NCBI GenBank assembly: GCA_029961685.1
Contig: JARWKL010000014.1
Span: 20,408,452 to 20,472,451 of the forward strand
DNA: 64,000 nucleotides
Origin: Aristolochia californica
Lineage: Eukaryota; Streptophyta; Magnoliopsida; Piperales; Aristolochiaceae
Reading direction: 5' to 3'
In this document: positions 12,604 through 26,320 of the stretch, in pieces
How the letters are laid out: every line of letters starts with the position of its first letter
Numbering within the stretch: position 1 is the stretch's first letter
Program-made: the position numbers and the translations under genes
The notes under the pieces: generated by a model
Seen by the model: the letters and a program-made list of their open reading frames with translations, nothing else
The model's database searches: none
Told to the model about the DNA's origin: nothing

Positions 12604-14050
12604 GCATCTTCAACATGTTTCTAGCATGCATATCCACCACATTTAAGACATGTTAGAATCAATTAGGAATCTATTACTTATAAAATTCCACCAAGCTATC
12701 TGGGGTTATACTTGTGGAATTTCCCCAACATGAATAACAAAAATTCTGTGTTCCTTTTTAGTGCGTGAAAATAATTTTCTTCACTCACATTTATTATATT
12801 TTTCAAATTCTTTTGCATACATAAACTCTAAAATTTCCATTTTGTTGTGATCAATATTTGCCTTATCTTTTTGTTTACGAGAAAACTGGGACAGTTGAAA
12901 ACTCACGTTTAAAAAAAAAAAATTGAACATCCAAAATGGAAATGCATAAATGCTGAGAGAGATAATTCCAAAAAGTATTTGTGATTTTTTTTGTCTGCTT
13001 TTTTTGTAAAATAGGCAAAAAGTGGGTTGTTTGGCTCTAGTAAATATCCCACCGCACGTTAACTTGAGAATTTTAATTTTTTCTACTCCTTGAAATTTTT
13101 GGATCATTAGGTCATTTGCATCTTCAACATGTTATTGGCATGCATATCCACCACATTTTAAACATTTCAGGATCAATTAGGAATCTCTTTCCTATCAACT
13201 TCCACCAAGTTACCTGGGGTTGTACAAGTGGAATTTCCCTAACGTGGATAACAAAACTTTGGAGTTCATTTTTAGTGCGTAAAAATAATTTTCTTCTCTC
13301 ACATTTATTGTAGTTTTCAAATTCTTTTGCATACATAAACTCTTAAATTTCCATTTTGTTGTGATCTATATTATCCTTGTCTTTTTGTTAACGAGAAAAC
13401 TGGGAGAGAGAAAAACTCAAGTGTGAAAAAAAAAATCGAACATCCAAAATGGAAATGTACAAATGCTAAGAGTGATAATTCCGAAAAGAATCTATGATTT
13501 TTTAGGTCCTCTTTTTTGTAAAATAGGCAAAAAAAGGGTTGTTTGGCTCTGGTAAATATCCCATCGCACATTAACTTGAGAATTTTAATTTTTTCTACTC
13601 CTCGAAATTTTGGGATCATTAGGTCATTTGCATCTTCAACATGTTTCTGGCATGCTTATCCACCACATTTAAAACATGTTAGGATCAATTAAGAATCTCT
13701 TTCTTATAAAATTCCACAAAGCTATCTAGGGTTGTACTAGTGGAATTTCCCCACCGTGGATAACAAAACTTTGGTGTTCATTTTTAATGCGTGAAAATAA
13801 TTTTCTTCACTCACATTTATTATAGTTTTCAAATTATTTTGCATACATAAACTCTACAATTTCCATTTTGTTGTGATCTATATTTGCCATATCTTTTTGT
13901 TTATGAGAAAACCGGGAGAGTAAAAAACTCAAGTTTGAAAAAAAAATTGAACTTCCAAAATGGAAATGCACAAATACTGAGACAGATAATGCCAAAAAGT
14001 ATATGCGATTTTTTATGTCCGCTTTTTTTGTAAAATAGGAAAAAAGTGGG

Positions 14051-17000
14051 TTGTTATGTTCTGGTAATTATCCCACCATACGTTAACTTGAGAATTTCAA
14101 TTTTTTCTGCTCCTTGAAATTTTTAGATCATTAGGTCATTTGCATCTTCAACATGTTTCTGGCATGCATACCCACCACGTTTAAAAACATGTTAGGATCA
14201 ATTACGAATCTCTTTCTTATAAAATTCCACCATGCTATCTAGGGTTGTACCAGTGGAATTTTCCCAACGTGGATAACAAAACTTTGGTGTTCATTTTTAG
14301 TGCGTGAAAATAATTTTCTTCACTCACATTTAGTATAGTTTTCAAATTCTTTTGCATACATGAACTCTAAAATTTCCTTTTTCTTGTGATCTATATTTGC
14401 CTTATCTTTTTGTTTACGTGAAAACAGGGAGAATGAAAAACTCAATTTTGAAGAAAAAAATTGAACATCGAAAATGAAAATGCACAAATGCTGAGAGATA
14501 TAATTCCAAAAAGTATCTGTGATTTTTTAGGTCCTCTTTTTTGTAAAATAGGCAAAATGTGGGTTGTTTGGCTCTGGTAAATATCCTACCGCACGTTAAC
14601 TTGAGAATTTTAATTTTTTCTTCTCAAAATTTTTGGATCATTAGGTCATTTGCATCTAAAAAATGTTTCTGGCATGCATATCCACCACATTTAAAAACAT
14701 GTTAGGATCAATTAGGAATCTCTTTCTTATAAAATTCCACTAAGCCATCTGGGGTTGTATGAGTGGAATTTCCCCAACGTCGATAACAAAACATTGGTGT
14801 TCATTTTTAGTGCATGAAGATAATTTTCTTCACTCACATTTATTATAGTTTTCAAATTCTTTTCCATACATAAACTCTAAAATTTCCATTTTGTTGTGAT
14901 CTATATTTGCTTTGTCTTTTGGTTTATGAGTAAACTTGGAGAGTGAAAAACTCAATTTTGAAAACAAAAGTTGAACATCCAAAATGCAAATCCACAAATG
15001 TTTGGAGAGATAATTCCAAAAAGTATCTGTGATGTTTTAGGTCCACTTTTTTGTAAAATAGGCAAAAATTGGGTTGTATGGCTCTTGTAAATATCCCACC
15101 GCACGTTAACTTGAGAATTTTAATTTTTTCTACTCCTTGAAATTTTTGGATCATTAGGTCATTTGCATCTTCAACATGTTTCTAGCATGCATATCCACCT
15201 CATTTAAAACATGTTAGGATCAATTAGGAATCTCTTTCTTATAAAATTCCACCAAGCTATCTGGGGTTGTACCAGTGGAATTTCCCCAACGTGGATAACA
15301 AAACTTTGGTGTTCATTTTTCATGCATGAAAATAATTTTCTTCACTCACATTTATTATAGTTTTCAAATTCTTTTGCATACATAAAGTCTAAAATTTCCA
15401 TTTTGTTGTGATCTATATTTGCCTTATCTTTTTGTTTACGAGAAAACTAGGAGAGTGAAAAACTCAAGTTTGAAAAAAAAAATTGAACTTCCAAAATGGA
15501 AATGCCCAAATGCTGAGAGAGACAATTCCAAAAAGTATCTGTTATTTTTTATGTTCGTTTTTTGTAAAATAGGCAAAAAGTGTGTTGTTATGTTCTAGAA
15601 AATATCCCACCCCACGTTAACTTGAGAATTTTAAATTTTTTTACTCCTTGAAATTTTTGGATGATTAGGTCATTTGCATCTTCAACATGTTTCTGGCATG
15701 CATATTCACCACAATTAACAACATGTTAGGATCAAATAGGAATCTCTTTCTTATAAAATTCCACCAAGCCATTTCTGGTTGTACCAGTGGAATTTCCCCA
15801 ACGTGAATAACAAAACTTTGGTATTCATTATTAGTGCGTGAATATAATTTTCTTCACTGACATTTATTATGGTTTAAAAATTCTTTTGCATAAATAAACT
15901 CTAAAATTTTCATTTTGTTGTGATCTATATTTGTCTTATCTTTTTGTTTACTAGAAAACAGGGACGGTGAAAAACTCAAGTTTGAAAAAAAAATTGAACA
16001 TCCAAAATGGAAATGCACAAATGCTGAGAGAGATAATTCCAAAAAGTATCTGTGATTTTTTAGGTCCATTTTTTTTAAAATAGGCAAAAAGTGGGTAGTT
16101 TGGCTCTGGTTAATATCCAACCGCACGTTAACTTGAGAATTTTAATTTTTTCTACTCCTTGAAATTTTTGGATCATTAGGTCATTTGCATCTTCAACATG
16201 TTTTTGGAATGCATATCCATCACATTTAAAACATGTTAGGATCAATTACGAATCTTTTTCTTATAAAATTCCACCAAACTATATGGGGTTGTACCAGTGG
16301 AATTTCCCAACCGTCGATAACAAAACTTTGGTGTTCATTTTTAGTGCGTAAAGATAATTTTCTTCACTCACATTTATTTTAGTTTTTATATTCTTTTGCA
16401 TACATAAACTCCAAAATTTCCATTTCGTTGTGAACTATATTTGCCTTATCTTTTGGTTTACGAGTAAACAGGGAGAGTGAAAAACTCAATTTTGAAAAAA
16501 AATTGAACATCCAAAATGGAAATGCACAAATGCTTGGAGAGATAATTCCAAAAAGTATTTGTGATTTTTTACGTCCGCGTTTTTGTAAAATAGGCAAAAA
16601 GTGGGTTGTATGGCTCTAATAAATATCCCACCTCACGTTAACTTGGGCACTTTAATTTTTTCTACTCCTTGAAAGTTTTGGATGATTTGGTCATTTGCAT
16701 CTTCAACATGTTTTTGGCTTGCATATCCACCACATTTAAAAACATGTTAGGACCAATTAGAAATCTTTTTCTTATAAAATTCCACCAAGCTATCTGGGGT
16801 TGTACTAGTGGAATTTCCCCAACGTCGATAACAAAACATTGGTGTTCATTTTTAGTGCGTGAAGATCATTTTCTTCACTCACATTTATTATAGTTTTCAA
16901 ATTCTTTTGCATACAAAAACTCTAAAATTTCCATTTTGTTGCGATCTATATTTGCTTTGTCTTTTGGTTTACGAGTAAACTGGGAGAACGAAAAACTCAA

Positions 17001-18641
17001 TTTTGAAAAAAAAAATTGAACATCCAAAATGGAAATGCACAAATGTTTGGAGAGATAATTCCAAAAATTCTCGGTGATTTTTTAGGTCCGCTTTTTTGTA
17101 AAATTGGCAAAAGGTGGGTTGTTATGTTCTAGAAAATATCCCACACCACGTTAACTTGAGAATTTTAATTTTTTCTACTGCTTGAAATATCAACATGTTT
17201 CTCACATGCATATCCACCACAATTAAAAACATGTTAGGATCAAATAAGAATCTCTTTCTTATAAAATTCCACCAAGCTATCTGGGGTTGTACTAGTGGAA
17301 TTTCCCCAACGTGGATAACAAAACTTTGGTGTTCATTATTAGTGCGTGAATATAATTTTCTTCACTGACATTTATTATGGTTTACAAACTCTTTTGCATA
17401 AATAAACTCGAAAATTTCCATTTTGTTGTGATCTATATTTGCCTTATCTTTTTGTTTACAAGAAAACCGGGACAAAGAAAAACTCAAGTTTGAAAAAAAA
17501 AATTGAACATCCAAAATGGAAATGTACAAATGCTGAAAGAGATAATTCCAAAAAGTTTGTGTGATTTTTTAGGTCCGTTTTTTTGTAAAATAGGCAAAAA
17601 GTGGGTAGTTTGGCTTTGGAAAATATCCAATCGCACGTTAACTTGAGAATTTTAATTTTTTCTACTCCTTGAAATTTTTGGATCATTAGGTCATTTGCAT
17701 CTTCAACATGTTTTTGGTATGCATATCCACCACATTTAAAACATGTTAGGATCAATTACGAATCTCTTTCTTATAAAATTCCACCAAGTTATCTGGGGTT
17801 GGACGAGTGGAATTTCCCGACCGTCGATAACAAAACTTTGGTGTTCATTTTTAGTGCGTAAAGATAATTTTCTTCACTCACATTTATAATAGTTTTCAAA
17901 TTCTTTTGCATACATAAACTCTAAAATTACCATTTTGTTGTGATCTATGTTTGCCTTATCTTTTGGTTTACGAGTAAACTGGGAGAGAGAAAAACTCAAT
18001 TTTGAAAAAAAAAAATAGAACATCCAAAATGGAAATGCACAAATGCTTTGAGATATAATTCCAAAAAGTATTTGGGATTTTTTAGGCCCGCTTTTTTGTA
18101 AAATAGGCAAAAAGTGGGTTGTATGGCTCTAGTAAATATCCCACCGCACGTTAACTAGAGAATTTTAATTTTTTCAACTCCTTGAAATTTTTGGACGATT
18201 AGGTCATTTGCATCTTCAACATGTTTCTGGCATGCATATCCACCACATTTAAAACATGTTAGGATCAATTAGGAATCTCTTTTTTATAAAATTCCACCAA
18301 TCTATCTGGGGTTGTACCAGTGGAATTTCCCCAAGGTGGATAACAAAACTTTGGTGTTCATTTATAATGCGTGAAAATAATTTTCTTCACTCACATTTAT
18401 TATAGTTTTCAAATTCTTTTGCTTACATAAACTCTAAAATTTCCATTTTGTTGTGACCTATATTTGCCTTATCTTTTTGTTTACGAGAAAATCGGGAGAG
18501 AGAAAAACTCAAGTTTGAAAAAAAAAATTGAACTTCCAAAATGGAAATGCACAAATGCTAAGAGAGATAATTCCAAAAAGTATATGTGATTTTTTATGTC
18601 CGCTTTTTTGTAACATAGGAAAAAAGTGGGTTGTTATGTTC
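14051..18641 (+). repeat. Trimeric higher-order repeat, about 1.53-kb period
   Basis: The variant TTGTTATGTTC replaces the usual TTGTTTGGCTC at 14,051, 15,585, 17,119 and 18,631. The spacings are 1,534, 1,534 and 1,512 bp, which is three units each; the last interval carries small deletions. It recurs once more at 22,162. A second marker, GAGTAAAC in place of GAGAAAAC, occurs at about 14,930, 16,471 and 17,971, also near three-unit spacing, with an extra copy at about 16,970. The order is therefore partly periodic, not perfectly homogenised. Confidence 0.65.
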
Positions 18642-20766
18642 TAGTAAATATCCCATCGTACATTAACTTGAGATTTTTAATTTTTTCTACTCCACTAAAT
18701 TTTTGGATCATTAGGTCATTTGCATCTTCACCATGTTTCTGGCATGCATATCCACCACGTTTAAAAACATGTTAGGATCAATTAGGAATCTCTTTCTTAT
18801 AAAATTTCACCATGCTATCTGGGGTTGTACCAGTGGAATTTTCTGAACGTGGATAACAAAACTTTGGTGTTCATTTTTAGTGCTTGAAAATAATTTTCTT
18901 CACTCACATTTATTATTGTTTTCAAATTCTTTTGCATACATGAACTCTAAAATTTCCATTTTGTTGTGATCTATATTTGCCTTATCTTTTTGTTAACGAG
19001 AAAACAGGAAGAGTGAAAAACTCAATTTTGAAGAAAAAAATTGAACATTGAAAATGGAAATGCATAAATGCTGAGAGATATAATTCCAAAAAGTATATGT
19101 GATTTTTTAGGTCCTCTTTTTTCAAAAATAGGCAAAAAGTTGGTTGTTTGGCTCTGCTAAATATCCAACCGCACGTTAATTTGAGAATTTGAATTTTTTC
19201 TTCTCAAAATTTTTGGATCATTATTTAATTTGCATCTTAAAGATGTTATTGGCATGCATATCCACCACATTTAAAAACATGTTAGGATCAATTAGGAATC
19301 TCTTTCTTATAAAATTCCACCAAGCTACCTTGGGTTGTACGAGTGGAATTTCCCCAACGTCGATAAAAAAACATTGGTGTTCATTTTTAGTGCGTGAAGA
19401 AAATTTTATTCACTCACATTTATTATAGTTTTAAAATTCTTTTGCATACATAAACTCTAAAATTTTCATTTTGTTGTGATCTATTTTTCCCTTATCTTTT
19501 TGTTTACGAGAAAACAGGGAGAGTGAAAAACTCAAGTTTGAAAATAAAAATTGAACATCCAAAATGGAAATGCACAAATGTTGAGAGAGATAATTCCAAA
19601 AAGTTTCTGTGATTTTTTATGTCCGCGTTTTTGTAAAATTGGCAAAAAGTGGGTTGTTTAGCTAGGGTAAATATCCCACCGCACGTTAACTTGCGAATTT
19701 TAATTTTTTCAACTCGAAATTTTTGGATCATTAGGTCATTTGCATCTTCAACATGTTTCTGGCATGCATATCCACCTCATTTAAAAGCATGTTAGGATCA
19801 ATTAGGAATCTCTTTCTTATAAAATTCCACTAACCTATCTGGGGCTGTACCAGTGGAATTTCCCCAACGTGGATAACAAAACTTTGGTGTTCATTTTTAG
19901 AGTGTGAAAATAATTTTCTTCACTCTCATTTTGTATAGTTTTCAAATTCTTTTGCAAACTTAAACTCTAAAATTTCCATTTTGATGTGATCTATATTTTC
20001 CTTATCTTTTTGTTTACGAGAAAACTGGGAGAGTTAAAAATTCAAGTTTGAAAAAAACTTTGAACATCCAAAATGGAAAAGCACAAATGCTGAGAGAAAT
20101 AATTCCAAAAAGTAAATGTGATTTTTTAGGTCCGGCTTTTTTGTAAAAAAGGCAAAAAGTGGGTTCTTTGGCTCTCGTAAATATCCCACTGCACGTTAAC
20201 TTGAGAATTTTAATTTTTTCTATTCCTTGAAATTTTTCGATCACTGGGTCATTCGCATCTTCAATATGTTTCTGGCATGCATATCCACTACATTTAAGAC
20301 ATGTTATGATCAATTAGGAATCGCTTTCTTAAAAAATTCCACCAAGCTATCTATGGTTGTACCAGTGGAATTTCCCCAACGTGGATAACGAAACTTTGGT
20401 GTTCATTTAAAGTGCGTTAAAATAATTTTCTTCTCTAACATTTATTATAGTTTTCAAAATATTTTGCATACACAAAGTCTAAAATTTCCAATTATTTGGT
20501 GATCTATATTTTCCTTATCTTTTTGTTTACGAGAAACTTAGGAGAGAGAAAAACTCAAGTGTGAAAAAAAAATTGAACATCTAAAATGGAAATGCACAAA
20601 TGCTGAGAGAGATAATTCGAAAAAGTATATGTGATTTTTTATTTCCGCTTTTTTGTAAAATAGGCAAAAAGTGGGTTGTTTGGTTTAGGTAAATATCCCT
20701 CCCCACGTTAACTTGAGAATTTTAATTTTTTCTTCTCCTTGAAATTTTTGGATGATTAGGTCATTT

Positions 20767-21230
20767 GCATCTTCAATATGTTTCTGGCATGCATATCCAC
20801 CACATTTAAAAATATCTTAGGGTCAGTTAGGAATCTATTTCTTATAAAATTCCACCAAGCTATTTGCGATTGTACCACTAGAAATTCCCCAACGTTGATA
20901 ACAAAATTTTGGTGTTCATTATTAGAGCGTCAATATAATTTTATTCACTCACATTTATTATGGTTTACAAATTCTTTTGCATAAATAAACTCTAAAATTT
21001 CCCTTTTGTTGTGATCTATATTTGCCTTATCTTTTTGTTTACAAGAAAACTGGAAATGCACAAATGCTGAGAGAGATAATTCCAAAAAGTATCTGTGATT
21101 TTTTAGGTCCACTTTTTTGTAGAAAAGGCAAAAAGTGGGTAGTTTGGCTCTGGTAAATATCCAACAACATGTTAACTTGAGATATTTAATTTTTTCTGCT
21201 CCTTGAACTTTTTAGATCATTAGGTCATTT
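20767..21230 (+). repeat. 464-bp monomer with a 48-bp deletion
   Basis: Near 21,045 the sequence reads TACAAGAAAACTGGAAATGC. The deletion covers almost the same interval as the one near 4,358, but the break point differs by a few bases (AAAAC/TGG here, GAAA/AATGG there). Confidence 0.85.
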
Positions 21231-23229
21231 GCATCTTCAACATGTTTTTGGCACGCATATCCACCACGTTTAAAACATGTTAGGATCAATTACGAATCTC
21301 TTTCTTATAAAATTCCACCAAGCTATCTGGGGTTGTACGAGTGGAATTTCCCGACCGTTGATAACAAAACTTTTGTGTTCATTTTTAGTGTGTAAAGATA
21401 ATTTTCTTCACTCACATTTATTATAGTTTTCCAATTCTTTTGCATACATAAACTCTAAAATTTCCATTTTGTTGTGATCTATATTTGCCTTATCTTTTGG
21501 TTTACGAGTAAACTGGGAGAGTGAAAAATTTAATTTTGAAAAAAAAAATTGAACATCTAAAACGGAAATGCACAAATGCTTGGAGAGATAATTCCAAAAA
21601 GTATCTATGATTTTTTAGGTCCGCTTTTTTGTAAAATTGGCAAAAAGTGGGTTGTATGGCTCTAGTAAATATCCCTTCGCATGTTAACTTGTGAATTTTG
21701 ATTTTTTCCACACCTTGAAATTTTTGGATGATTAGGTTATTTGCATCTTCAACATGTTTCTGGCATGCATATCCACCACATTTAAAACATGTTAGGATCA
21801 ATTAGGAATCTCTTTCTTATAAAATTCCACCAAGCTATCTAGGGTTGTTCCAGTGGAATTTCCCCAACGTGCTTAAGAAAACTTTCGTGTTCATTTTTAA
21901 TGCGTGAAAATAATTTTCCTCACTTACATTTATTATAGTTTTCAAATTATTTTTCATACATAAACTCTTAAATTTCCATTTTTTTGTGATCTATATTTGC
22001 CTTATCTTTTTGTTTACGAGAAAACTGGGAGAGTGAAAAACTCAAGTTCGAAAAAAAATATAACTTCCAAAATGGAAATGCACAAATGCTAAGAGTGATA
22101 ATTTCAAAAAGTATCTGTGATTTTTTATATCTGCTTTTTTGTAAAATAGGCAAAAAGTGGGTTGTTATGTTCTAGTAAATATCCCACCATACGTTAACTT
22201 GAGAATTTTAATTTTTTCTACTCGAAATTTTTTGGTTCATTAGGTCATTTGCATCTTCAACAAGTTTCTGGCATGCTTATCCACCACGTTTAAAAACATG
22301 TTAGGATTAATTAGGAATCTCTTTCCTATAAAATTCCACCATGCTATCTGGGGTTGTACTAGTGCAATTTTCCCAACGTGGATAACAAAATTATGGTGTT
22401 CATTTTTAGTGCGTGAAAATAATTTTCTTCACTCACATTTATTATAGTTTTCCAATTCTTTAGCATACATGAACTCTAAAATTTCCATCTTGCTCTGATC
22501 TATATTTGCCATATCTTTTTGTTTACGAGAAAACTCGGAGAGAGAAAAACTCAATTTTGAAAAAAAAAATTGAACATCGAAAACGGAAATGCACAAATAC
22601 TGAGTGAAATTATTCCAAAAAGTATCTATGATTTTTTAGGTCGTCTTTTTTGTAACATAGGCAAAAAGTGGGTTGTTTGGCTGTGGTAAATATCCAACCG
22701 CACGTTAACTAAAGAATTTTAATTTTTTCTTCGAAATTTTTTTGGATCATTAGGTCATTTGCATCTTAAACATGTTTCTGGCATGCACATCCACCACATT
22801 TAAAAACATGTTAGGATCAATTAGGAATCTCTTTCTTATAAAATTCCAGCAAGCTATCTGGGGTTGTACGAGTGGAATTTCCCCAACGTCGATAACAAAA
22901 CTTTGGTGTTTATTTTTAGTGCGTGAAGATAATTTTCTTCACTCACATTTATTATACTTTTCAAATTCTTTTTTATACATAAACTCTAAAATTTCCTTTT
23001 TGTTTTGATCTCTATTTGCCTTATCTTTTTGTTTACGAGAAAACTGGAAGAGTGAAATACTCAAGTTTGTAAAAAAAAATTGAACTTCCAAAATGGAAAA
23101 GCACAAATGCTGAGAGAGATAATTCCAAAAAGTATCTGTAATTTTTTATGTCCGCTATTTTGTAAAATAGGCAAATATTGGGTTGTTTGGTTCTGGTAAA
23201 TATCCCACCGCACGTTAACTTGAAAATTT

Positions 23230-25790
23230 TAATTTTTTCTACTCCTTGAAATTTTTTGATGATTAGGTCATTTGCATCTTCAACATGTTTCTGGCATGCA
23301 TATCCACCACATTTAAAACCATGATAGGATCTATTAGGAAACTCTTTCTTATAAAATTCCACCAAGCTATCTTAAGTTGTACATGTGGAATTTCCCTAAC
23401 GTGGATAACGAAACTTTCGTGTTCATTTTTAGTGTGTGAAAAAAAATTTCTTCACTCACATTTAGTATAGTTTTCAAATTTTTTTGCATATATAAACTCT
23501 TAAATTTCCATTTTATTGTGATCTATATTTGCCTTATCTTTATGTTTACGAGAAAAATCAGAGAGCAAAAACTCAATTTTGAAAAAAAAAAAATTGAACA
23601 TCCAAAATGGAAATGTAAAAATTCCTGGAGAGATAATTCCAAAAAGTATCTTTGATTTTTTAGGTCCGCTTTTTTTTAAAATAGGCAAAAAGTCGGTTGT
23701 TTGGCTCTGGAAAATATTCCACCGCACATTAACAAGGGAATTTTAATTTTTTCTACTCCTTGAAATTTTCTGATCATTAGGTCATTTGCCTCTTGAACAT
23801 GTTTCTGGCATGCATATCCACCACATTTAAAACATGTTAGGATCAATTAGGAATCTCTTACTTATAAAATTCCACCAAACTATCTGGGGTTGTACAAGTG
23901 GAATTTCGCCAACGTGGATAACAAAAATTTGGTGTTCATTTTTTGTGCGTGAAAATAATTTTCTTCACTCACATTTATTATAGTTTTCAAATTATTTTGT
24001 TTAAATAAACTCCAAAATTTCCATTTTGTTGTAATCCGTATTTCCCTTATCTTTTTGTTTACAAGAAAACTGGGAGAGTGAAAAACTCAGGTTTGAAAAA
24101 AGAATTGAACATCCAAAATGGAAATGCACAAATGTTGAGAGAGATAATTCCACAAAGTATCTGTGATTTTTTAGTTCCGCTTTTTTTTAAAATAGGTTAA
24201 ATGACGGTTGTTTGGCTCTTGAAAATATCCCACCGCACATTAACTTGGGAATTTTAATTTTTTCTACTGCTTGAAATTTTCTGACCATTAGGTCATTTGC
24301 CTCTTTAACATGTTTCTGGCATGCATATACACCACATTTAAAACATGTTAGGATCAATTAGGAATCTCTTAGTTATAAAATTCCACCAAGCTATCTGGGG
24401 TTGTACCAGTGGAATTTCCCCAACGTGGATAACAAAAGTATGGCGTTCATTTTTAGTAAGTGAAAATAATTTTCTTCACTCACATTTATTATAGTTTTCA
24501 AATTTTTTTGCATACGTAAACTCTAAAATGTCCATTTTGTTGTGATCTATATTTGCCTTATCTTTTTGTTTACGAGAAAAATCGGAGAGAAAAAACTCAA
24601 TTTTGAAAAAAAAAATTGAACATCCAAAATGGAAATGCACAAATGCTCGGAGAGATAATTCCAAAAAGTATCTGTGATTTTTTAGGTCCGCTTTCTTTTA
24701 AAATAGGCAAAAAGTCGGTTGTTTGGCTTTGGAAAATATCCCACCGCACGTTAACTTGGGAATATTAATTTTTTCTACTCCTTGAAATTTTTGGATGATT
24801 AGGTTATTTACATCTTCAACATGTTTATGTCATGCATATCCACCACATTTATAACATGTTAGGATCAATTAGGAATCTCTTTCTTATAAAATTCCACCAA
24901 GATATCTGGGGTTGTACCAGAGGAATTTCCCCAACGTGGATAACAAAACTTTGGTGTTCATTTTTAGTGCGTGAAAATAATTTTCTTCAATCAGATTTAT
25001 TAGAGTTTTCAAATTCTTTTGCATACATAAACTCTAAAATTTCCATTTTGTTGTGATGTATATTTGCCTTATCTTTTAGTTTACGAGAAAACTGGGAGAG
25101 TGAAAAACCCATGTATGAAAAAAGACATTGAACATACAAAATGGAAATGAACAAATGTTGAGAGAGATAATTCCAAAATGTATCTATGATTTTTTAGGTC
25201 CGCTTTTTTGTAAAATAGGAAAAAGTGTGTTGTTTGGCTCACACGTTAGCTTGAGAATTTTAATTTTTTCTACTCGAAATTTTTGGATCATTAAGTCATT
25301 TGCATCTTCAACATGTTTCTGGCATGCATATCCACTACATTTCAAACATGTTAGGATCAATTAGAAATCTCTTTCTTATAAAATTCCACCAAGCCATCTG
25401 GGGTTGTACCAGTGGAATTTGCCCAACGTGGATAACAAAACTTTGGTGTTCATTTTTAGTGCGTGAAAATAATTTTTTTCACTCAAATTTATTACAGTTT
25501 TCAAATTCTTTTGCATACATAAACTCAAAAATTTTCATTTTGTTGTTATCTATATTTGCCATATCTTTTTTTTTACGAGAAAACTAGGAGAGAGAAAAAC
25601 TCAAGTTCGAAAAAAAAAATTGAACATCCAAAATGGAAATGAAAAAATGCTGAGAGAAATAATTCCAAAAAGTATCTGTGATTTTTTAGGTCCACGTTTT
25701 TGTAAAATAGGCAAAAAGTGGGTTGTATGGGTCTAGTAAATATCCTACCGCTCGTTAACTTGAGAATTTTAATTTTTTCTACTCCTTGAA
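23230..25790 (+). repeat. Multi-unit block related to 39,745-42,815
   Basis: Shared private variants appear in the same order in both blocks. They are CCATGATAGGATCTATTAGG at 23,319 (39,835 in the partner), GAAAAATC(A/G)GAGAG in place of GAAAACTGGGAGAG, CAAGATATCTGGGG, GGCTCACACGTTAG at 25,236 (42,258) and ATCTTTTTTTTTACGAG near 25,564 (42,590). The offset is 16,516 bp at the left end and 17,022 bp at the right end, so the partner has one extra unit. Confidence 0.85.
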
Positions 25791-26320
25791 ATTTTTGGAT
25801 GATTAGGTCATTTGCATCTTCAACATGTTTCTAGCATGCATATCCACCACATTTAAAAACATGTTAGGATCAATTAGGAATCTCTTTCTTATAAATTTCC
25901 ACCAAGTTATCCGGGGTTTATCAGTGGAATTTCCCCAATGTGGATAACAAAACTTTGGTGTTCATTTTTAGTGTGTGAAAATAATTTTCTTAACTCACAT
26001 TTAGTATAGTTTTCAAATTCTTTTGCATACATAAACTCTAAAATTTCCAATTATTTGTGACCTATATTTGCCTTATCTTTTTGTTTACGAGAAAACTAGG
26101 AGAGAGAAAAACTTAAGTTTGAAAAAAAAATTGAACATCCAAAATGGAAATGCACAAATGCTGAGAGAGATAATTCCAAAAAGTAGCTGTGATTTTTTAG
26201 GTCCGTTTTTTTGGAAAATAAGCAAAAATTGGGTTGTTTGGCTCTGGTAAATATCCAACCCCACGTTAACTTGAGAATTTTAATTTTTCTACTCGAAATT
26301 TCTGGATCATTAGGTCATTT

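Larger units (their letters stand above)
8136..17696 (+). repeat. Satellite array, part 2 (17 anchors plus two units with deleted anchors)
   Basis: Anchors are at 8136, 9061, 9574, 10086, 10598, 11109, 11618, 12092, 12604, 13118, 13630, 14142, 14652, 15164, 15676, 16187 and 16697. The anchor is deleted in the units near 8,570 and 17,190. The unit 11618-12091 is 474 bp because about 38 bp are missing near 12,039, at AGGTTG joined to GGAGTTTT. A trimeric higher-order pattern begins near 14 kb. No gene was seen. Confidence 0.94.
17697..26320 (+). repeat. Satellite array, part 3 (17 anchors)
   Basis: Anchors are at 17697, 18210, 18722, 19232, 19742, 20254, 20767, 21231, 21743, 22251, 22761, 23274, 23788, 24299, 24810, 25302 and 25814. 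The unit 20767-21230 is 464 bp, with about 48 bp missing at 21,045-21,060. The unit 24810-25301 lacks about 20 bp at 25,236, where GGCTC runs straight into ACACGTTAG. No gene was seen. Confidence 0.95.
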
